Shown: positions 17,422 through 26,182 of the stretch, piece by piece
How positions within the stretch are numbered: position 1 is the stretch's first letter
Layout: each line of letters begins with the position of its first letter
Assembly: GCF_014696435.1 (NCBI RefSeq)
Contig: NZ_JACJQG010000088.1
Location: 1-35,204, forward strand
DNA length: 35,204 nucleotides
Direction: 5' to 3'
From: Calothrix anomala FACHB-343
GTDB taxonomy: Bacteria; Cyanobacteriota; Cyanobacteriia; Cyanobacteriales; Nostocaceae
The notes under the pieces: model-generated
The model's database searches: none
What the model was told of the DNA's origin: nothing
Seen by the model: only the letters and a program-made list of their open reading frames with translations
Position numbers and translations under genes: made by a program

Positions 17422-17778
17422 TTATCTTGGTAAGCATGGTATTTGCGTTATTTGCGTTATTTGCGGCTGGGATAGTAATGGTTTTAATTGCGGTTTGTTA
17501 AGCTGACAAAGGCTAATATAAGGAATATTTCTGGCGTTTTCTTGTTGACGAATGTGCTGTTGTTGCTCGTTTGTTAGATGTTGGATTCTATTGCAGAAGT
17601 TGTTGTTGCCATTATTGCATCTACGCTGTGCCTCATCCAAAAAATATCCGCTTACGGGTATTTCTCTTTGTTCTTGCGGAAAAACGCCTATATCTGCAAT
17701 TGCCTTCGTTTCTGATACAAGTAAGCAAGAGCTAAAAAATAAAACGGCTGTCATCAGTGTCTTTTTTGTAGCTATCAT
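17422..17778 (-). CDS. Small exported protein with signal peptide
   Basis: I start this gene at ATG 17778 rather than 17835: the upstream extension is dispersed-repeat sequence, while from 17778 the protein opens with a standard signal peptide (MIATKKTLMTAVLFFSSCLL, then VSETKA). The mature part is about 90 residues, rich in Gln and Asn, with three cysteines (RRCNNGNNNFCNRI and a later SLCQ), and ends with QPQITQITQIPCLPR. The function is unknown. It lies 67 bases downstream of the DUF4351 fragment on the same strand. Confidence 0.6.
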   Translation of the reverse strand: MIATKKTLMTAVLFFSSCLLVSETKAIADIGVFPQEQREIPVSGYFLDEAQRRCNNGNNNFCNRIQHLTNEQQQHIRQQENARNIPYISLCQLNKPQLKPLLSQPQITQITQIPCLPR

Positions 17779-17845
17779 CACAATTGTGCCTATTATTTGA
17801 TAGTGTAAAAGATACGTAGTAGCGTGGCACGCCACTACAATTATG

Positions 17846-18097
17846 TTAACCCGTTAGGCTTTGGATAAATTCGTCTAATGAATTGACAGCGATCGCTACA
17901 GCCATTAAATTTTCTAGTTGTTCTACGCTTTGATTCTCCAGATTGGCTTGTACTGACTGGGGAATTTCGCCAAACCGCAGCCGTAATACTTGGATCAACT
18001 GTCGCTGCGCACCTTGTTGTAAACCTTTTTGCTCTCCTTCGGTGAGAATTTCTTGATACCAAGGAGATTCGCGTAAAATAGACATATCCCACCTCAT
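17846..18097 (-). pseudogene. Truncated Rpn/DUF4351-type protein (C-terminal piece)
   Basis: The 83 residues match the C-terminal end of Rpn-family (PD-(D/E)XK, transposase-like) proteins: RESPWYQEILTEGEQKGLQQ, then QLIQVLRLRFGEIPQSVQANL and LENLMAVAIAVNSLDEFIQSL, the DUF4351 pattern. Full proteins are about 250-300 residues with an N-terminal nuclease domain, which is absent here. It may be a remnant or a stand-alone DUF4351 gene. Confidence 0.7.
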
Positions 18098-18173
18098 GAT
18101 TTGTTGACGGTTAACTGTTGACTGTTGACTGTAAAATATATGTAGGGTGGTTTTTAACTCTTATCAAGCTAAT

Positions 18174-19559
18174 TTATAATCCATTACCAATTAAAATAAA
18201 CGGTGCCCAGTAAAAAGGATGATTGAGATTTTCGCTGATTTGTGGTTGTTTGTTGTTAATGGTTGCATATTTCCCGGTAATTAAGGCGATTTGCGCTTGA
18301 CGTAGGGCTTCGGCTTTAGTTGTTTTGCCTTGTGCCATGATAGTATAGAAGGCATTCATCAAGGCTTGAGTACCACCGTCATCTACTGACCATAGGGTGG
18401 CGATCGCAGCTCTAGCACCGGTTTGTTGTATCTGGTAACCAAAACCGAGAATTTCTCTACCGTCGCCTAAGTAATCGCCTAAACCGGTTTCGCAGGCTGA
18501 AAGTACTACTAAATCGACGTTGGGTAAGCGCCAATTTTTAATATCTCTTAAGGTGGCGCGATCGCCGTTTCCAAATAAAATAAATGAGTCTTCTGGTTGT
18601 CCGCTAGTAAATGCAGCGTGAGTAGCTAAATGAACGACAGAATAATCGTTCATTTCTAGCACTATATCTTGATTAAATTGCCGGTCTAAGAGTTTTTTGG
18701 TGTGGGGAACGGTTTGTGCTAGGGTTTCGACTTCCACACCCGCGAAGGGTAAGCCGGAAAATTCAAACTTCTGAGAGCCGACTTCAACAGTATACTTACC
18801 TTCAGTAAAGGCTGCGGCTAACACATTTAACTGTGGCTGAGGTTTGGTGTTGAGGTCGGTTAAACTAACTGCTGTGATATTATTTATACCGAACCCTTGG
18901 ATTAGCCATTGTTGCCCATCATACAAAGCAGCTAAGGGAATATAACGCAGTTGTCCGTCGGGAGCGTAGATGATGGTTTTGGCTTTGGCTTGGGCTAGGT
19001 CGTTTTCTAGGGGCTTAACGAGCCAATTATAGAGCTTTTGGGCGGGAATTTTGGCGTTAGCGGTACGGTTGGGCAATACTGAACGAAACTCCGCAATTAC
19101 CCGGTTAAGCTCTGTTTGTTTAACTGCAACGGTGCGGCGAATTGGGGGTGCGTAGGGGGTGACTAATACCAATTCTAAGCGATCGCTTAAAACGAAGGGA
19201 TAGAGAATAACAGCATCTTGCTGAAGTTTTTTCAGGTTATCTTGCAAAGCGCTGGCGGAAGATTCTAAATTAAAGCTTTGTCCTTGGGTAGTTTGTTGAA
19301 GTTGAACAACCCATTCCCGCACCTTGGGACTTTCGAGGAAGTTGTTAAACTGTTTGGTAACTTCCTGCTGATTTTTCCGCAGTTCGAGGATACGCTGTTT
19401 TTGCGCTGGGGTGCGGTTGTTCACGTTAATGCTTTCGAGTTGCGCGAGTTCTTTACCAAATGCAATGGCTTTATCGATTTCTGCTGTCATTCCCTGACGA
19501 ATTTGCTGTTCTTGGGGAAGTTCGGTGACACCTTGCGCTGTATTATCGCTTCCGCGCAC
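18174..19559 (-). CDS. CHAT protease part of TPR-CHAT 2
   Basis: If translated alone, this part could begin at GTG 19559 (no good ribosome site) or at an ATG further in. The 461 residues start with linker helices, then the CHAT fold: IIYAPDGQLRYIPLAALYDG, the catalytic His in VVHLATHAAF (residue 314) and the catalytic Cys in VVLSACETGLGDY (residue 356), ending with HPFYWAPFILIGNGL. Both catalytic residues are intact, so the protease would be competent if made. No ribosome site supports separate expression; read-through or reinitiation would be needed. Confidence 0.7.
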   Translation of the reverse strand: MRGSDNTAQGVTELPQEQQIRQGMTAEIDKAIAFGKELAQLESINVNNRTPAQKQRILELRKNQQEVTKQFNNFLESPKVREWVVQLQQTTQGQSFNLESSASALQDNLKKLQQDAVILYPFVLSDRLELVLVTPYAPPIRRTVAVKQTELNRVIAEFRSVLPNRTANAKIPAQKLYNWLVKPLENDLAQAKAKTIIYAPDGQLRYIPLAALYDGQQWLIQGFGINNITAVSLTDLNTKPQPQLNVLAAAFTEGKYTVEVGSQKFEFSGLPFAGVEVETLAQTVPHTKKLLDRQFNQDIVLEMNDYSVVHLATHAAFTSGQPEDSFILFGNGDRATLRDIKNWRLPNVDLVVLSACETGLGDYLGDGREILGFGYQIQQTGARAAIATLWSVDDGGTQALMNAFYTIMAQGKTTKAEALRQAQIALITGKYATINNKQPQISENLNHPFYWAPFILIGNGL

Positions 19560-19631
19560 GTTGCGCAGATAATCTTCTAATTCTTGAACTTTGAGTAAAT
19601 CTAGTACCCGTTGCGCTTCTAAAACGCGGTT

Positions 19632-22600
19632 TTATTGGAGGAGAATATCAGCTAAATGGCGATAATCTTTGGCGATGGTTTCGGTGTAAGATTCTTGGTA
19701 TTCTTTGGGAAGTTCTCTGATATTTTGGCGAATGGCTTCTCTGGCATTAACTGACTGTTTAAAGAAGATAATTGCTAATTCTGGTTTATTTTGTTTTTCT
19801 AGTAAGTAACCGATACTATTGAGAACGATTCCCTCACCTTCTTTATTACCGATTTCTTGCGCAATGACTAAACTTTGCTGTAAGAATTTCCTAGCTAAAT
19901 CGTACTTTCCTTGCTCAAAGTAAACCTTACCAATATTATGGAGAATTACCCATTCTGAACGCTGAGAGTCGAATTGTTGATATGTGGTTAAAGCTGGTTG
20001 TAAAAAGTCTAAGGCTAATTGATATTTACCTTGTTTGAAGTAAACCAAGCCAATATTATTAAATGTTGTAGCTTCGAGCAATTTTTTTGCTTTTTCAGCA
20101 TCAACTTTTTTGACAACTGTTAAAGCCTGACGATGGTAATCTAATGCTAAATCATACTTTTCTTGTTTGTAATGGATATTTCCGATAGCATTGAGGGCGT
20201 TAACTTCTCCTCTAAAGTCACCAATAATATCGCCGTTGCTGGCAATTAAAGTAGGTCTTCTCGCAGTTTTTAAAGCATCATTATAGTATTTGACAGCGAG
20301 TTCATACTGTCCTAGTTTTTGGTAAATTCTGCCGATGTTAAACTCAATTCCTACCCAATCTCCTAAGATTTCGTTACGAATTGGTAAGGCTTGGTGATAG
20401 TAATCTAAAGCTAATTTATATTCTCCCAAACTGCTGTAAGCGATTGCCATTTGGTTGAAAGCTCGGAATTTTGTTTCCTGCTGACCGAGTTTTGTAGTAA
20501 TATCTACTACTTGCTGATATTTCTCTATAGCTTGGCGATATTGTCCTTTGCGAGAAAGTTCTCCTCCTTGCTGATAGTAAATATTGCCAATAGCATTGAG
20601 ACTAGCTTTTTCGTTGGATGTATCGCCTATTTCTTTGTAAAGGGATAAAGCTTGCTGATAATATTTTAATGCTTGCTGCTCATTCTTTTGGCGGTTGTAA
20701 ACTTCTCCTAGTTCATAAAAACAGTTAGCGATTTTGGCTTTATCTCCTAGCTGCTGATAAATTGCTAAAGCTGCTTCAAAGGTTTTTATCGCTCTAGAAT
20801 ATTCCTGATTTCTGGATTGTCTCTTACCTTCTTGAAATAAGCGATCGCCTTTAAGTTTATCTGGTGTCTGCGAAAAAAATATGACTCCACCTTCTGATTT
20901 AAAAGTCGTAACCTTACCGGATGCAAACTGAATTTTTACTTCTTGATAATTTACCGCACCACTCAGAGGAGGTTTACTGAGGAGAGTTGCTTGATTATTG
21001 GCGCTTTTCACAATTTCTTGTTTAATCGCCAAAGCTTGTTGAGATGCAGCTAAAGCGGCTGAAGTTTGTCCTAACTTTTCGTAAACTAATCCCATTTGCG
21101 TGAGAATTACCGCTTCCCAAGGACGATTTTTTTGCTGGCGGACAATTGCTAAAGCTTTTTGGTAAGATTGCAAAGCAAATTGATATTTTTCTTGCAGGTA
21201 TTGTCCTTGAGAAGTGTAACTATTTCCCGTCGCAAATAGCGCAACAGCGTCACCTTCTAGCCTATGGATTTGCACCAGTGGTTTTTTGCTTTCATCTCTC
21301 CCAACTTCTGTAATCAGGATGGCTTGTTTACCAGCGATTTCTTCTGTAGTATTGTTAGTAATTTCCTGCTTAAATACAACTGCTTGCTGACGATATGATT
21401 CTGCGGCTTGGGGTTGTCCTAGCTTGTCGTAAATTGTGGCGATACTTTTGAGAATTGCTTCGTGATTTGGCTGAAATTCCGCAATTCTATAGCGGCGAAA
21501 ATATTCCGATTTCCCATACTGACGCCAGAGAAATTCTGCTGAAGAAAGGGAACTTTGATATTGAGAGTCACGCGCGATCGCCAATGATTTCTGATAAGCT
21601 TCTAAAGCAGCAGGGTATTGTCCTAAATTTTCGTAAGCTTTCCCAATCTGCATGAGCAAATGCGGTACTTGGATAGCAAGATGATTAGGACTATTTGACT
21701 GACTTGCGATCGCCAGCAATTCCTGGTAAACCTGTAAAGCAGCTTGATGTTGTCCCAATGCGGCGTAAGTTGCTCCCATGCTGCGTTTAATTCGCTGTTC
21801 CTGCTGATTCTCAGAACCTTGGAAGATTTCTCTGCGCTCAGTTTCTTTATTTTCCATCTCTGCGCGGAGAATTGTTAAAGCTTCCTTGTAGGAATCCAAC
21901 GCATTTTGATATTGTTGGAGTGCTTGGTAGATATCCCCTATATTAGTCAGGGTATCTTCCTCTTCATTTTCCGCAAAACTTTCCCAAGACGCAGTTCCCA
22001 CGACTACCTGGAGTCTTTGTCCCCGTTTCTCCATTGCAGAGATCTCTTCAGGAGTCTTAAAAGTTTCAACTGTAGTAATCGCCTGAGTAATCGGTTCTCC
22101 TGAACCTACCTTAATTAAACCATTACTAATGGCATCTGTGAGTTTAATTCCCTCTGTAGAATCAACATTGACTTTTGTACCGTATGCTACGCGAATAGTA
22201 TCAGGTATTGGCGCTTTTGCTGCTTCTTCCCCCACCTCGCGCCTCATTGCTAGACTTTGCTGGTAATGCTGGAAAGCGACTCGCAACAATCCCTGGATTT
22301 CGTACATTCTCCCCATCTGATTGAGAATTACCCATTCCCAAGGACGATTTTTTTGCTGGCGGACAATTGCCAAGGCTTGCTGATAAGATTCTAAAGCAGC
22401 TTGATATCTTCCTTGGAATGCGTGCGCGTCACCATTTCTATAATGAGTTAAGGCTTCTCCTTCGAGGAAAGTAATTAAAGTTGGTCTTTTGTTGGGTGTA
22501 TGATAAGTAACTAGAATTCCTTGTTTGACAATGTGCGTCGGCCAGAAAAGATGGATACCCATATCTCGCCTAATCGCTAATGCTTGTTCTTGATATTCCT

Positions 22601-23768
22601 GTGCGGTTTGCGGCTCTCCCTTATCAAAGTAGTAAATATAGCCAATACTATTCAGTATCTTTTCTTCCAAAAAGCGATCGCCTATTTGTCGCACTACAGG
22701 TAAAGCTTGTTTAAAATAATCTAGCGCTGCTTCCGGCTGTTTGCGTCCTTCGTTTTTATAAGTAAATCCCATCGCAGTCAGGATTTTCGCTTCCAAAGGA
22801 CGATGCTGAATTTCTCGCGCTATATTTAAAGCTTGTTCGTAGAAATCCAGAGAAATCGGTCGAGCATCCCTTTGTGGATCTACTTTCCAATTGTAATCTT
22901 TCCCCAAATTAAAGATAACAGTTGCTTCCCCAGAGCGATCGCCTACTTCACGCATCTTTGTCAAAGCTTGCTTGTAAAAATCTAAAGCTTCTTCCTTGTT
23001 ACCCAAAGCGCCGTAACTCATACCAATACCGTTGAGACTCCAGGCTTCCCCCGCATCGTTACCCACAAAACGCATAATGGCTAAGGCTTTCTCGTAATAC
23101 TTGAGAACATCGTTATACGGCTTAATTTCTTCTGGTTTCTTAATTTTCTGGTAGTAAAGCTGCAACTGAATATAACTTAAATAAGTATTTCCCAACCCAA
23201 TCAGCGTATTTGCTTCCCCAACTTTATCCCGCACAGTACGCCGAATTAATAAAGCTTCCTGGTAATATTTCAGCGCAGTTTCATACTTGCCTTGAGTTTC
23301 GTAAACTGCGGCGATATTATGCAAAGATACGCCTTCCCCAGGAAGATTACTCAATTCCCGGAAAATTGCTAAAGCTTGTTCGTGCTGCTTCAGCGCCGTT
23401 TGCGTTTCCCCCAGATTGCGGTAAACTTCTCCCAGCTTGTTGAGAGTTTCAGCTTCGGGAATACGTATAATAGAGCGATCGCTAACTTGGCGATAAATTT
23501 CTAATGCTGTTTGCAAAGACTCCAACGCAGCAGCGAATTGACTAGTCTGTAGCTGTTTGCTCCCCACCGTAAAAAACTGATCCGCTTTCGTTTTCGTCGG
23601 GTTAGGGGTTTGAGCTAACACCTGGGTATTTGCAACTACTTGCGCCGTTAAAACTGAATCTTCAGCCAAGCCAAAGCTTACCAATCCGCCATCAAGAAAA
23701 AAAGTAGCCAAGCAAGTAGTCAGCGCAGTCAATCCCACTCTTGGGGTTAGCATCAAGAAATTCCCCAT
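19632..23768 (-). CDS. TPR part of TPR-CHAT 2 (1,378 aa)
   Basis: A probable signal peptide (about residues 8-36, GLTALTTCLATFFLDGGLVS) is followed by roughly 30 tetratricopeptide repeats of the form LGxVYxxLGQxxxALxxYxQAL over almost the whole length, less uniform than those in TPR-CHAT 1. The two halves of the array look partly duplicated (KNRPWEWVILNQMGRMYEIQ against KNRPWEAVILTQMGLVYEKL). It ends at the in-frame TAA after HLADILLQ, just before the linker to the CHAT domain, so if termination is efficient the product is a TPR-only protein that could still bind partners. The ATG is at 23768. Confidence 0.85.
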   Translation of the reverse strand: MGNFLMLTPRVGLTALTTCLATFFLDGGLVSFGLAEDSVLTAQVVANTQVLAQTPNPTKTKADQFFTVGSKQLQTSQFAAALESLQTALEIYRQVSDRSIIRIPEAETLNKLGEVYRNLGETQTALKQHEQALAIFRELSNLPGEGVSLHNIAAVYETQGKYETALKYYQEALLIRRTVRDKVGEANTLIGLGNTYLSYIQLQLYYQKIKKPEEIKPYNDVLKYYEKALAIMRFVGNDAGEAWSLNGIGMSYGALGNKEEALDFYKQALTKMREVGDRSGEATVIFNLGKDYNWKVDPQRDARPISLDFYEQALNIAREIQHRPLEAKILTAMGFTYKNEGRKQPEAALDYFKQALPVVRQIGDRFLEEKILNSIGYIYYFDKGEPQTAQEYQEQALAIRRDMGIHLFWPTHIVKQGILVTYHTPNKRPTLITFLEGEALTHYRNGDAHAFQGRYQAALESYQQALAIVRQQKNRPWEWVILNQMGRMYEIQGLLRVAFQHYQQSLAMRREVGEEAAKAPIPDTIRVAYGTKVNVDSTEGIKLTDAISNGLIKVGSGEPITQAITTVETFKTPEEISAMEKRGQRLQVVVGTASWESFAENEEEDTLTNIGDIYQALQQYQNALDSYKEALTILRAEMENKETERREIFQGSENQQEQRIKRSMGATYAALGQHQAALQVYQELLAIASQSNSPNHLAIQVPHLLMQIGKAYENLGQYPAALEAYQKSLAIARDSQYQSSLSSAEFLWRQYGKSEYFRRYRIAEFQPNHEAILKSIATIYDKLGQPQAAESYRQQAVVFKQEITNNTTEEIAGKQAILITEVGRDESKKPLVQIHRLEGDAVALFATGNSYTSQGQYLQEKYQFALQSYQKALAIVRQQKNRPWEAVILTQMGLVYEKLGQTSAALAASQQALAIKQEIVKSANNQATLLSKPPLSGAVNYQEVKIQFASGKVTTFKSEGGVIFFSQTPDKLKGDRLFQEGKRQSRNQEYSRAIKTFEAALAIYQQLGDKAKIANCFYELGEVYNRQKNEQQALKYYQQALSLYKEIGDTSNEKASLNAIGNIYYQQGGELSRKGQYRQAIEKYQQVVDITTKLGQQETKFRAFNQMAIAYSSLGEYKLALDYYHQALPIRNEILGDWVGIEFNIGRIYQKLGQYELAVKYYNDALKTARRPTLIASNGDIIGDFRGEVNALNAIGNIHYKQEKYDLALDYHRQALTVVKKVDAEKAKKLLEATTFNNIGLVYFKQGKYQLALDFLQPALTTYQQFDSQRSEWVILHNIGKVYFEQGKYDLARKFLQQSLVIAQEIGNKEGEGIVLNSIGYLLEKQNKPELAIIFFKQSVNAREAIRQNIRELPKEYQESYTETIAKDYRHLADILLQ

Positions 23769-23904
23769 TTTTGTTAACCAGACTTATCAGTTTTAACAAT
23801 AAAATATTCATTAATAGCAGCTAGCATTACGAAAAAATACATAATTATTGATACAGGCTCGACAAGATATGTCAGTAGTATTATGATGAGTCTATTAACT
23901 TGAT

Positions 23905-24107
23905 GTTTGGCAAATCGAAGCGGGGGCGAAAACCCTATAGGTTCTGCCAAAATCCCCAGAACCTTGACAAGTGAATAATTTCAGCGTTTCGAGAATTGGA
24001 GCAGATGCAAATTATTTGCAATAAGGTGGGCTGAAATTGATTAAATTTTTCGATCTGCCAAAATGCTTCTCAGGATGCTTGCTGTGGTTAGGTTTCAATA
24101 CCCAGCT
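23905..24107 (+). promoter_or_regulatory. CRISPR leader region
   Basis: This is the AT-rich, gene-free stretch directly upstream of the first repeat. It contains TTTGGCAAATCGAAGCGGGG and GATCTGCCAAAATGC, which resemble conserved pieces of cyanobacterial CRISPR leaders as I recall them. The degenerate repeat at the other end agrees with the leader being on this side. A GGTTCT/AGAACC hairpin lies at 23941-23963. Confidence 0.65.
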
Positions 24108-24952
24108 GTTTCCGCAACCAATTACCCCGCAAGGGGATTGAAACTTGAAGATCTTTGCTTTGGAGAGTAGAGATATAGGTTTCCGCAACCAATTACCCCG
24201 CAAGGGGATTGAAACCAATGGAGTACCAAGGAACTGCACAAATGTCTATATGTTTCCGCAACCAATTACCCCGCAAGGGGATTGAAACAAACTCTTTAAG
24301 ATACCCTCTGACTAAATCAAAAGCAGTTTCCGCAACCAATTACCCCGCAAGGGGATTGAAACATTAACTGCTATGACTCCCTGCTTTAATTCCTGTAGTT
24401 TCCGCAACCAATTACCCCGCAAGGGGATTGAAACCAATCTGGCGAAGATAAAACTAATTGAATCTCTGCGACGTTTCCGCAACCAATTACCCCGCAAGGG
24501 GATTGAAACCAATCTGTCCATGCTGAACGCCCTCAGAAAGTCTGAGTTTCCGCAACCAATTACCCCGCAAGGGGATTGAAACATACGCAAAAACTACCTA
24601 ACAGGTAAGCGTGTTACGTTTCCGCAACCAATTACCCCGCAAGGGGATTGAAACCTCTCACCAAAGAAGCAACTGCCAAACAGCAGGGATTAGGTTTCCG
24701 CAACCAATTACCCCGCAAGGGGATTGAAACCTCCGCCGGATACGGTTATATCTAAATCGTCATCAAGTTTCCGCAACCAATTACCCCGCAAGGGGATTGA
24801 AACGCCTATAATCAAGGTTTAGACACCCCAGAATATTCTAGTTTCCGCAACCAATTACCCCGCAAGGGGATTGAAACAAAATCTATTTCTGAATACATCA
24901 GCCGCCAAGAATTAAGTTTCCGCAACCAATTACCCCGCAAGGGGATTAAAAC
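24108..24952 (+). CRISPR. CRISPR array, 12 repeats of 37 bp, 11 spacers of 34-39 bp
   Basis: Repeats start at 24108, 24179, 24252, 24326, 24398, 24473, 24546, 24618, 24694, 24767, 24841 and 24916. The unit begins GTTTCCGCAACCAATTA, then CCCCGCAAGGGG (4-bp stem with a GCAA GNRA-type loop), and ends ATTGAAAC, the 8-base handle usual for type I and III crRNAs. Eleven copies look identical; the last has ATTAAAAC, marking the trailer end. Spacers are 34, 36, 37, 35, 38, 36, 35, 39, 36, 37 and 38 bp. No cas genes occur in the window. The repeat resembles cyanobacterial type I-D or III repeats; I cannot decide which. Confidence 0.98.
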
Positions 24953-25004
24953 AATACATTGGCTAAACAAGAAATGACTAACGCTCAAGGAAAAGAAAAA
25001 TAAA

Positions 25005-25083
25005 TGTAGGTTGGGTTGAACGGAGTGAAACCCAACAATACCAAAGTTTTCGCGTTGGGTTTCGTTCCTCAACCCAACCTACA
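25005..25083. repeat. 79-bp imperfect inverted repeat (MITE-like)
   Basis: TGTAGGTTGGGTTGA at the left end pairs with TCAACCCAACCTACA at the right end, with a second paired block (GTGAAACCCAAC and GTTGGGTTTCG) inside. It is typical of small dispersed palindromes in cyanobacterial genomes. Confidence 0.8.
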
Positions 25084-25224
25084 GCTACATTGGTAAAAGC
25101 CTTGAAAAATAAGCGGTTTGAGATTTTTATTTGGTGAGAGTGATTAAAGAGGATTAAAAAGAGCGATCGCAATTACGATAAATATTATTTTTGATAGCAT
25201 TTTCCGACATAGTAACATATACCC

Positions 25225-25260
25225 GTAGGGGCATGGCACTGCCATGCCCTCTACAATATA
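25225..25260. repeat. GTAGGGGCATGGCA palindromic repeat, copy inside the nifE element
   Basis: GGGCATGGCA and TGCCATGCCC surround a one-base centre. 31655-31690 is nearly identical over 36 bases, and 6786-6849 is a related longer form. Confidence 0.8.
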
Positions 25261-25495
25261 TTGATATGTCGCTGTTGCGTGTTGTGACAAAGCATGTAAA
25301 TCTATGTTTAGTAATATTACTGAAAATATCAAGGCTTTACTAAAGCGTTACATCAGAAAAATTGGGTAGTAACTGGGTAGTAATTGGGTAGTTTTACCCT
25401 ATATAACCACCGGAGATTGATCCATAATAATTGATATAAATCATCGCTGGCAACCACATTTAAAGCTAGCATTTAGTAAATCTTGCGATAGACCG

Positions 25496-25525
25496 AAACC
25501 CTGAGACAAAACTCAGGGTTTTTTA
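25496..25525 (+). terminator. Rho-independent terminator
   Basis: ACCCTGAG and CTCAGGGT form a stem around ACAAAA, followed by TTTTT. No gene ends immediately upstream on the + strand, so it may close a CRISPR transcript or a lost gene. Confidence 0.75.
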
Positions 25526-25705
25526 AATTTATTTATCAGTCTTAATCCGTAAATTGACTCACAACCTCTGATGCGCGATTAAGCAATGAAAGAGCGATCG
25601 CCTGTTACAGGAAAAATTAACTGAGAATTGCTGTTGTAGAATCTTGATAGTATTTTATATAACAAGTATACCTAACTTTATTTTTAACCAGCAGCCGCAA
25701 GCTTG

Positions 25706-26182
25706 ATGAAATTACTACCCTACGATAGCTTTACGATTGTCGTACCTCAACCACTATCTGTGGTTTTGCAACGGCTAAATGCAAAAGTTGAAGCACCAAA
25801 ACTATATAGATTCTCTAGAGAACACGCGCCTTATCAAGGAACTGTTTCTGAGCAAGGGTTTCAAATTACGCGGATTATTCACTATCGCAACTCGTTTTTA
25901 CCAGTGATTAAAGGACGCTTTCAAATCGAGTCTTCTTATCAAACAGAAGTACATATAAAAATGAGCCTACATCCTTTTGTCATGGCGTTTTTAGGATTTT
26001 GGTTTTTCTTTTGGTATAGTGCAACCATTCCTATCAGTTTAGTAGGTTCTATGCCGAATGGAATGCCAATATTATTTTTAGGAATGCCGATATTAATGTT
26101 GATTATATTTTGGTTTGCCTTTTGGAATGAAGCAAATCGCAGTCGCAATGAATTGACGCAAATTATCCAGGGAGAATTATAG
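25706..26182 (+). CDS. Hypothetical two-helix membrane protein
   Basis: I start at ATG 25706, one codon after the TTG that also opens the frame. The protein has 158 residues: a soluble N-terminal part (about residues 1-90, with YQGTVSEQGFQITRIIHYRN) and two membrane helices (about 92-112, FVMAFLGFWFFFWYSATIPI, and 120-140, MPILFLGMPILMLIIFWFAF), ending in a charged tail. I do not recognise a named family; similar proteins are scattered in cyanobacteria. It lies within the nifE element and is oriented against the recombinase. Confidence 0.75.
   Translation: MKLLPYDSFTIVVPQPLSVVLQRLNAKVEAPKLYRFSREHAPYQGTVSEQGFQITRIIHYRNSFLPVIKGRFQIESSYQTEVHIKMSLHPFVMAFLGFWFFFWYSATIPISLVGSMPNGMPILFLGMPILMLIIFWFAFWNEANRSRNELTQIIQGEL

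Larger units (their letters stand above)
18174..23768 (-). pseudogene. TPR-CHAT protein 2, full frame split by one in-frame TAA
   Basis: The TPR part (23768-19632) and the CHAT part (19559-18174) are in the same frame. Between them the sequence reads ...GAT ATT CTC CTC CAA TAA AAC CGC GTT TTA GAA... with continuous TPR-CHAT linker coding on both sides (HLADILLQ, stop, NRVLEAQRVLDLLKVQELED). A single substitution, for example CAA to TAA, explains it. The complete frame is 1,865 codons including both stops. It could be a recent nonsense allele, a genuinely split two-chain protein, a read-through product, or a sequencing error. Confidence 0.85.
24953..25705. other. Gene-free region after the CRISPR array
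   Basis: This stretch holds several repeats: a 79-bp imperfect inverted repeat (25005-25083), a GTAGGGGCATGGCA palindrome (25225-25260), three TGGGTAGTAA-like direct repeats (about 25363-25400) and a terminator (25496-25525). I see no convincing gene. Confidence 0.7.

Noticed and set aside
23941-23948. GGTTCTGC in the CRISPR leader matching the nifE right att side for 8 bases
   Set aside because: An 8-base match is expected by chance in a 35-kb window, and it lies at no coding junction; a third att site is not supported.
18174-24952. Type III-E CRISPR (Craspase-like) system suggested by TPR-CHAT next to a CRISPR array
   Set aside because: No Cas7-11/gRAMP effector or other cas gene is present; cyanobacteria have many TPR-CHAT proteins unrelated to CRISPR. 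Kept only as a question for comparison.
24012-25072. Reading frames across the CRISPR array with repeated peptides such as VSIPLRGNWLRK
   Set aside because: They are translations of the CRISPR repeats and spacers, not genes.
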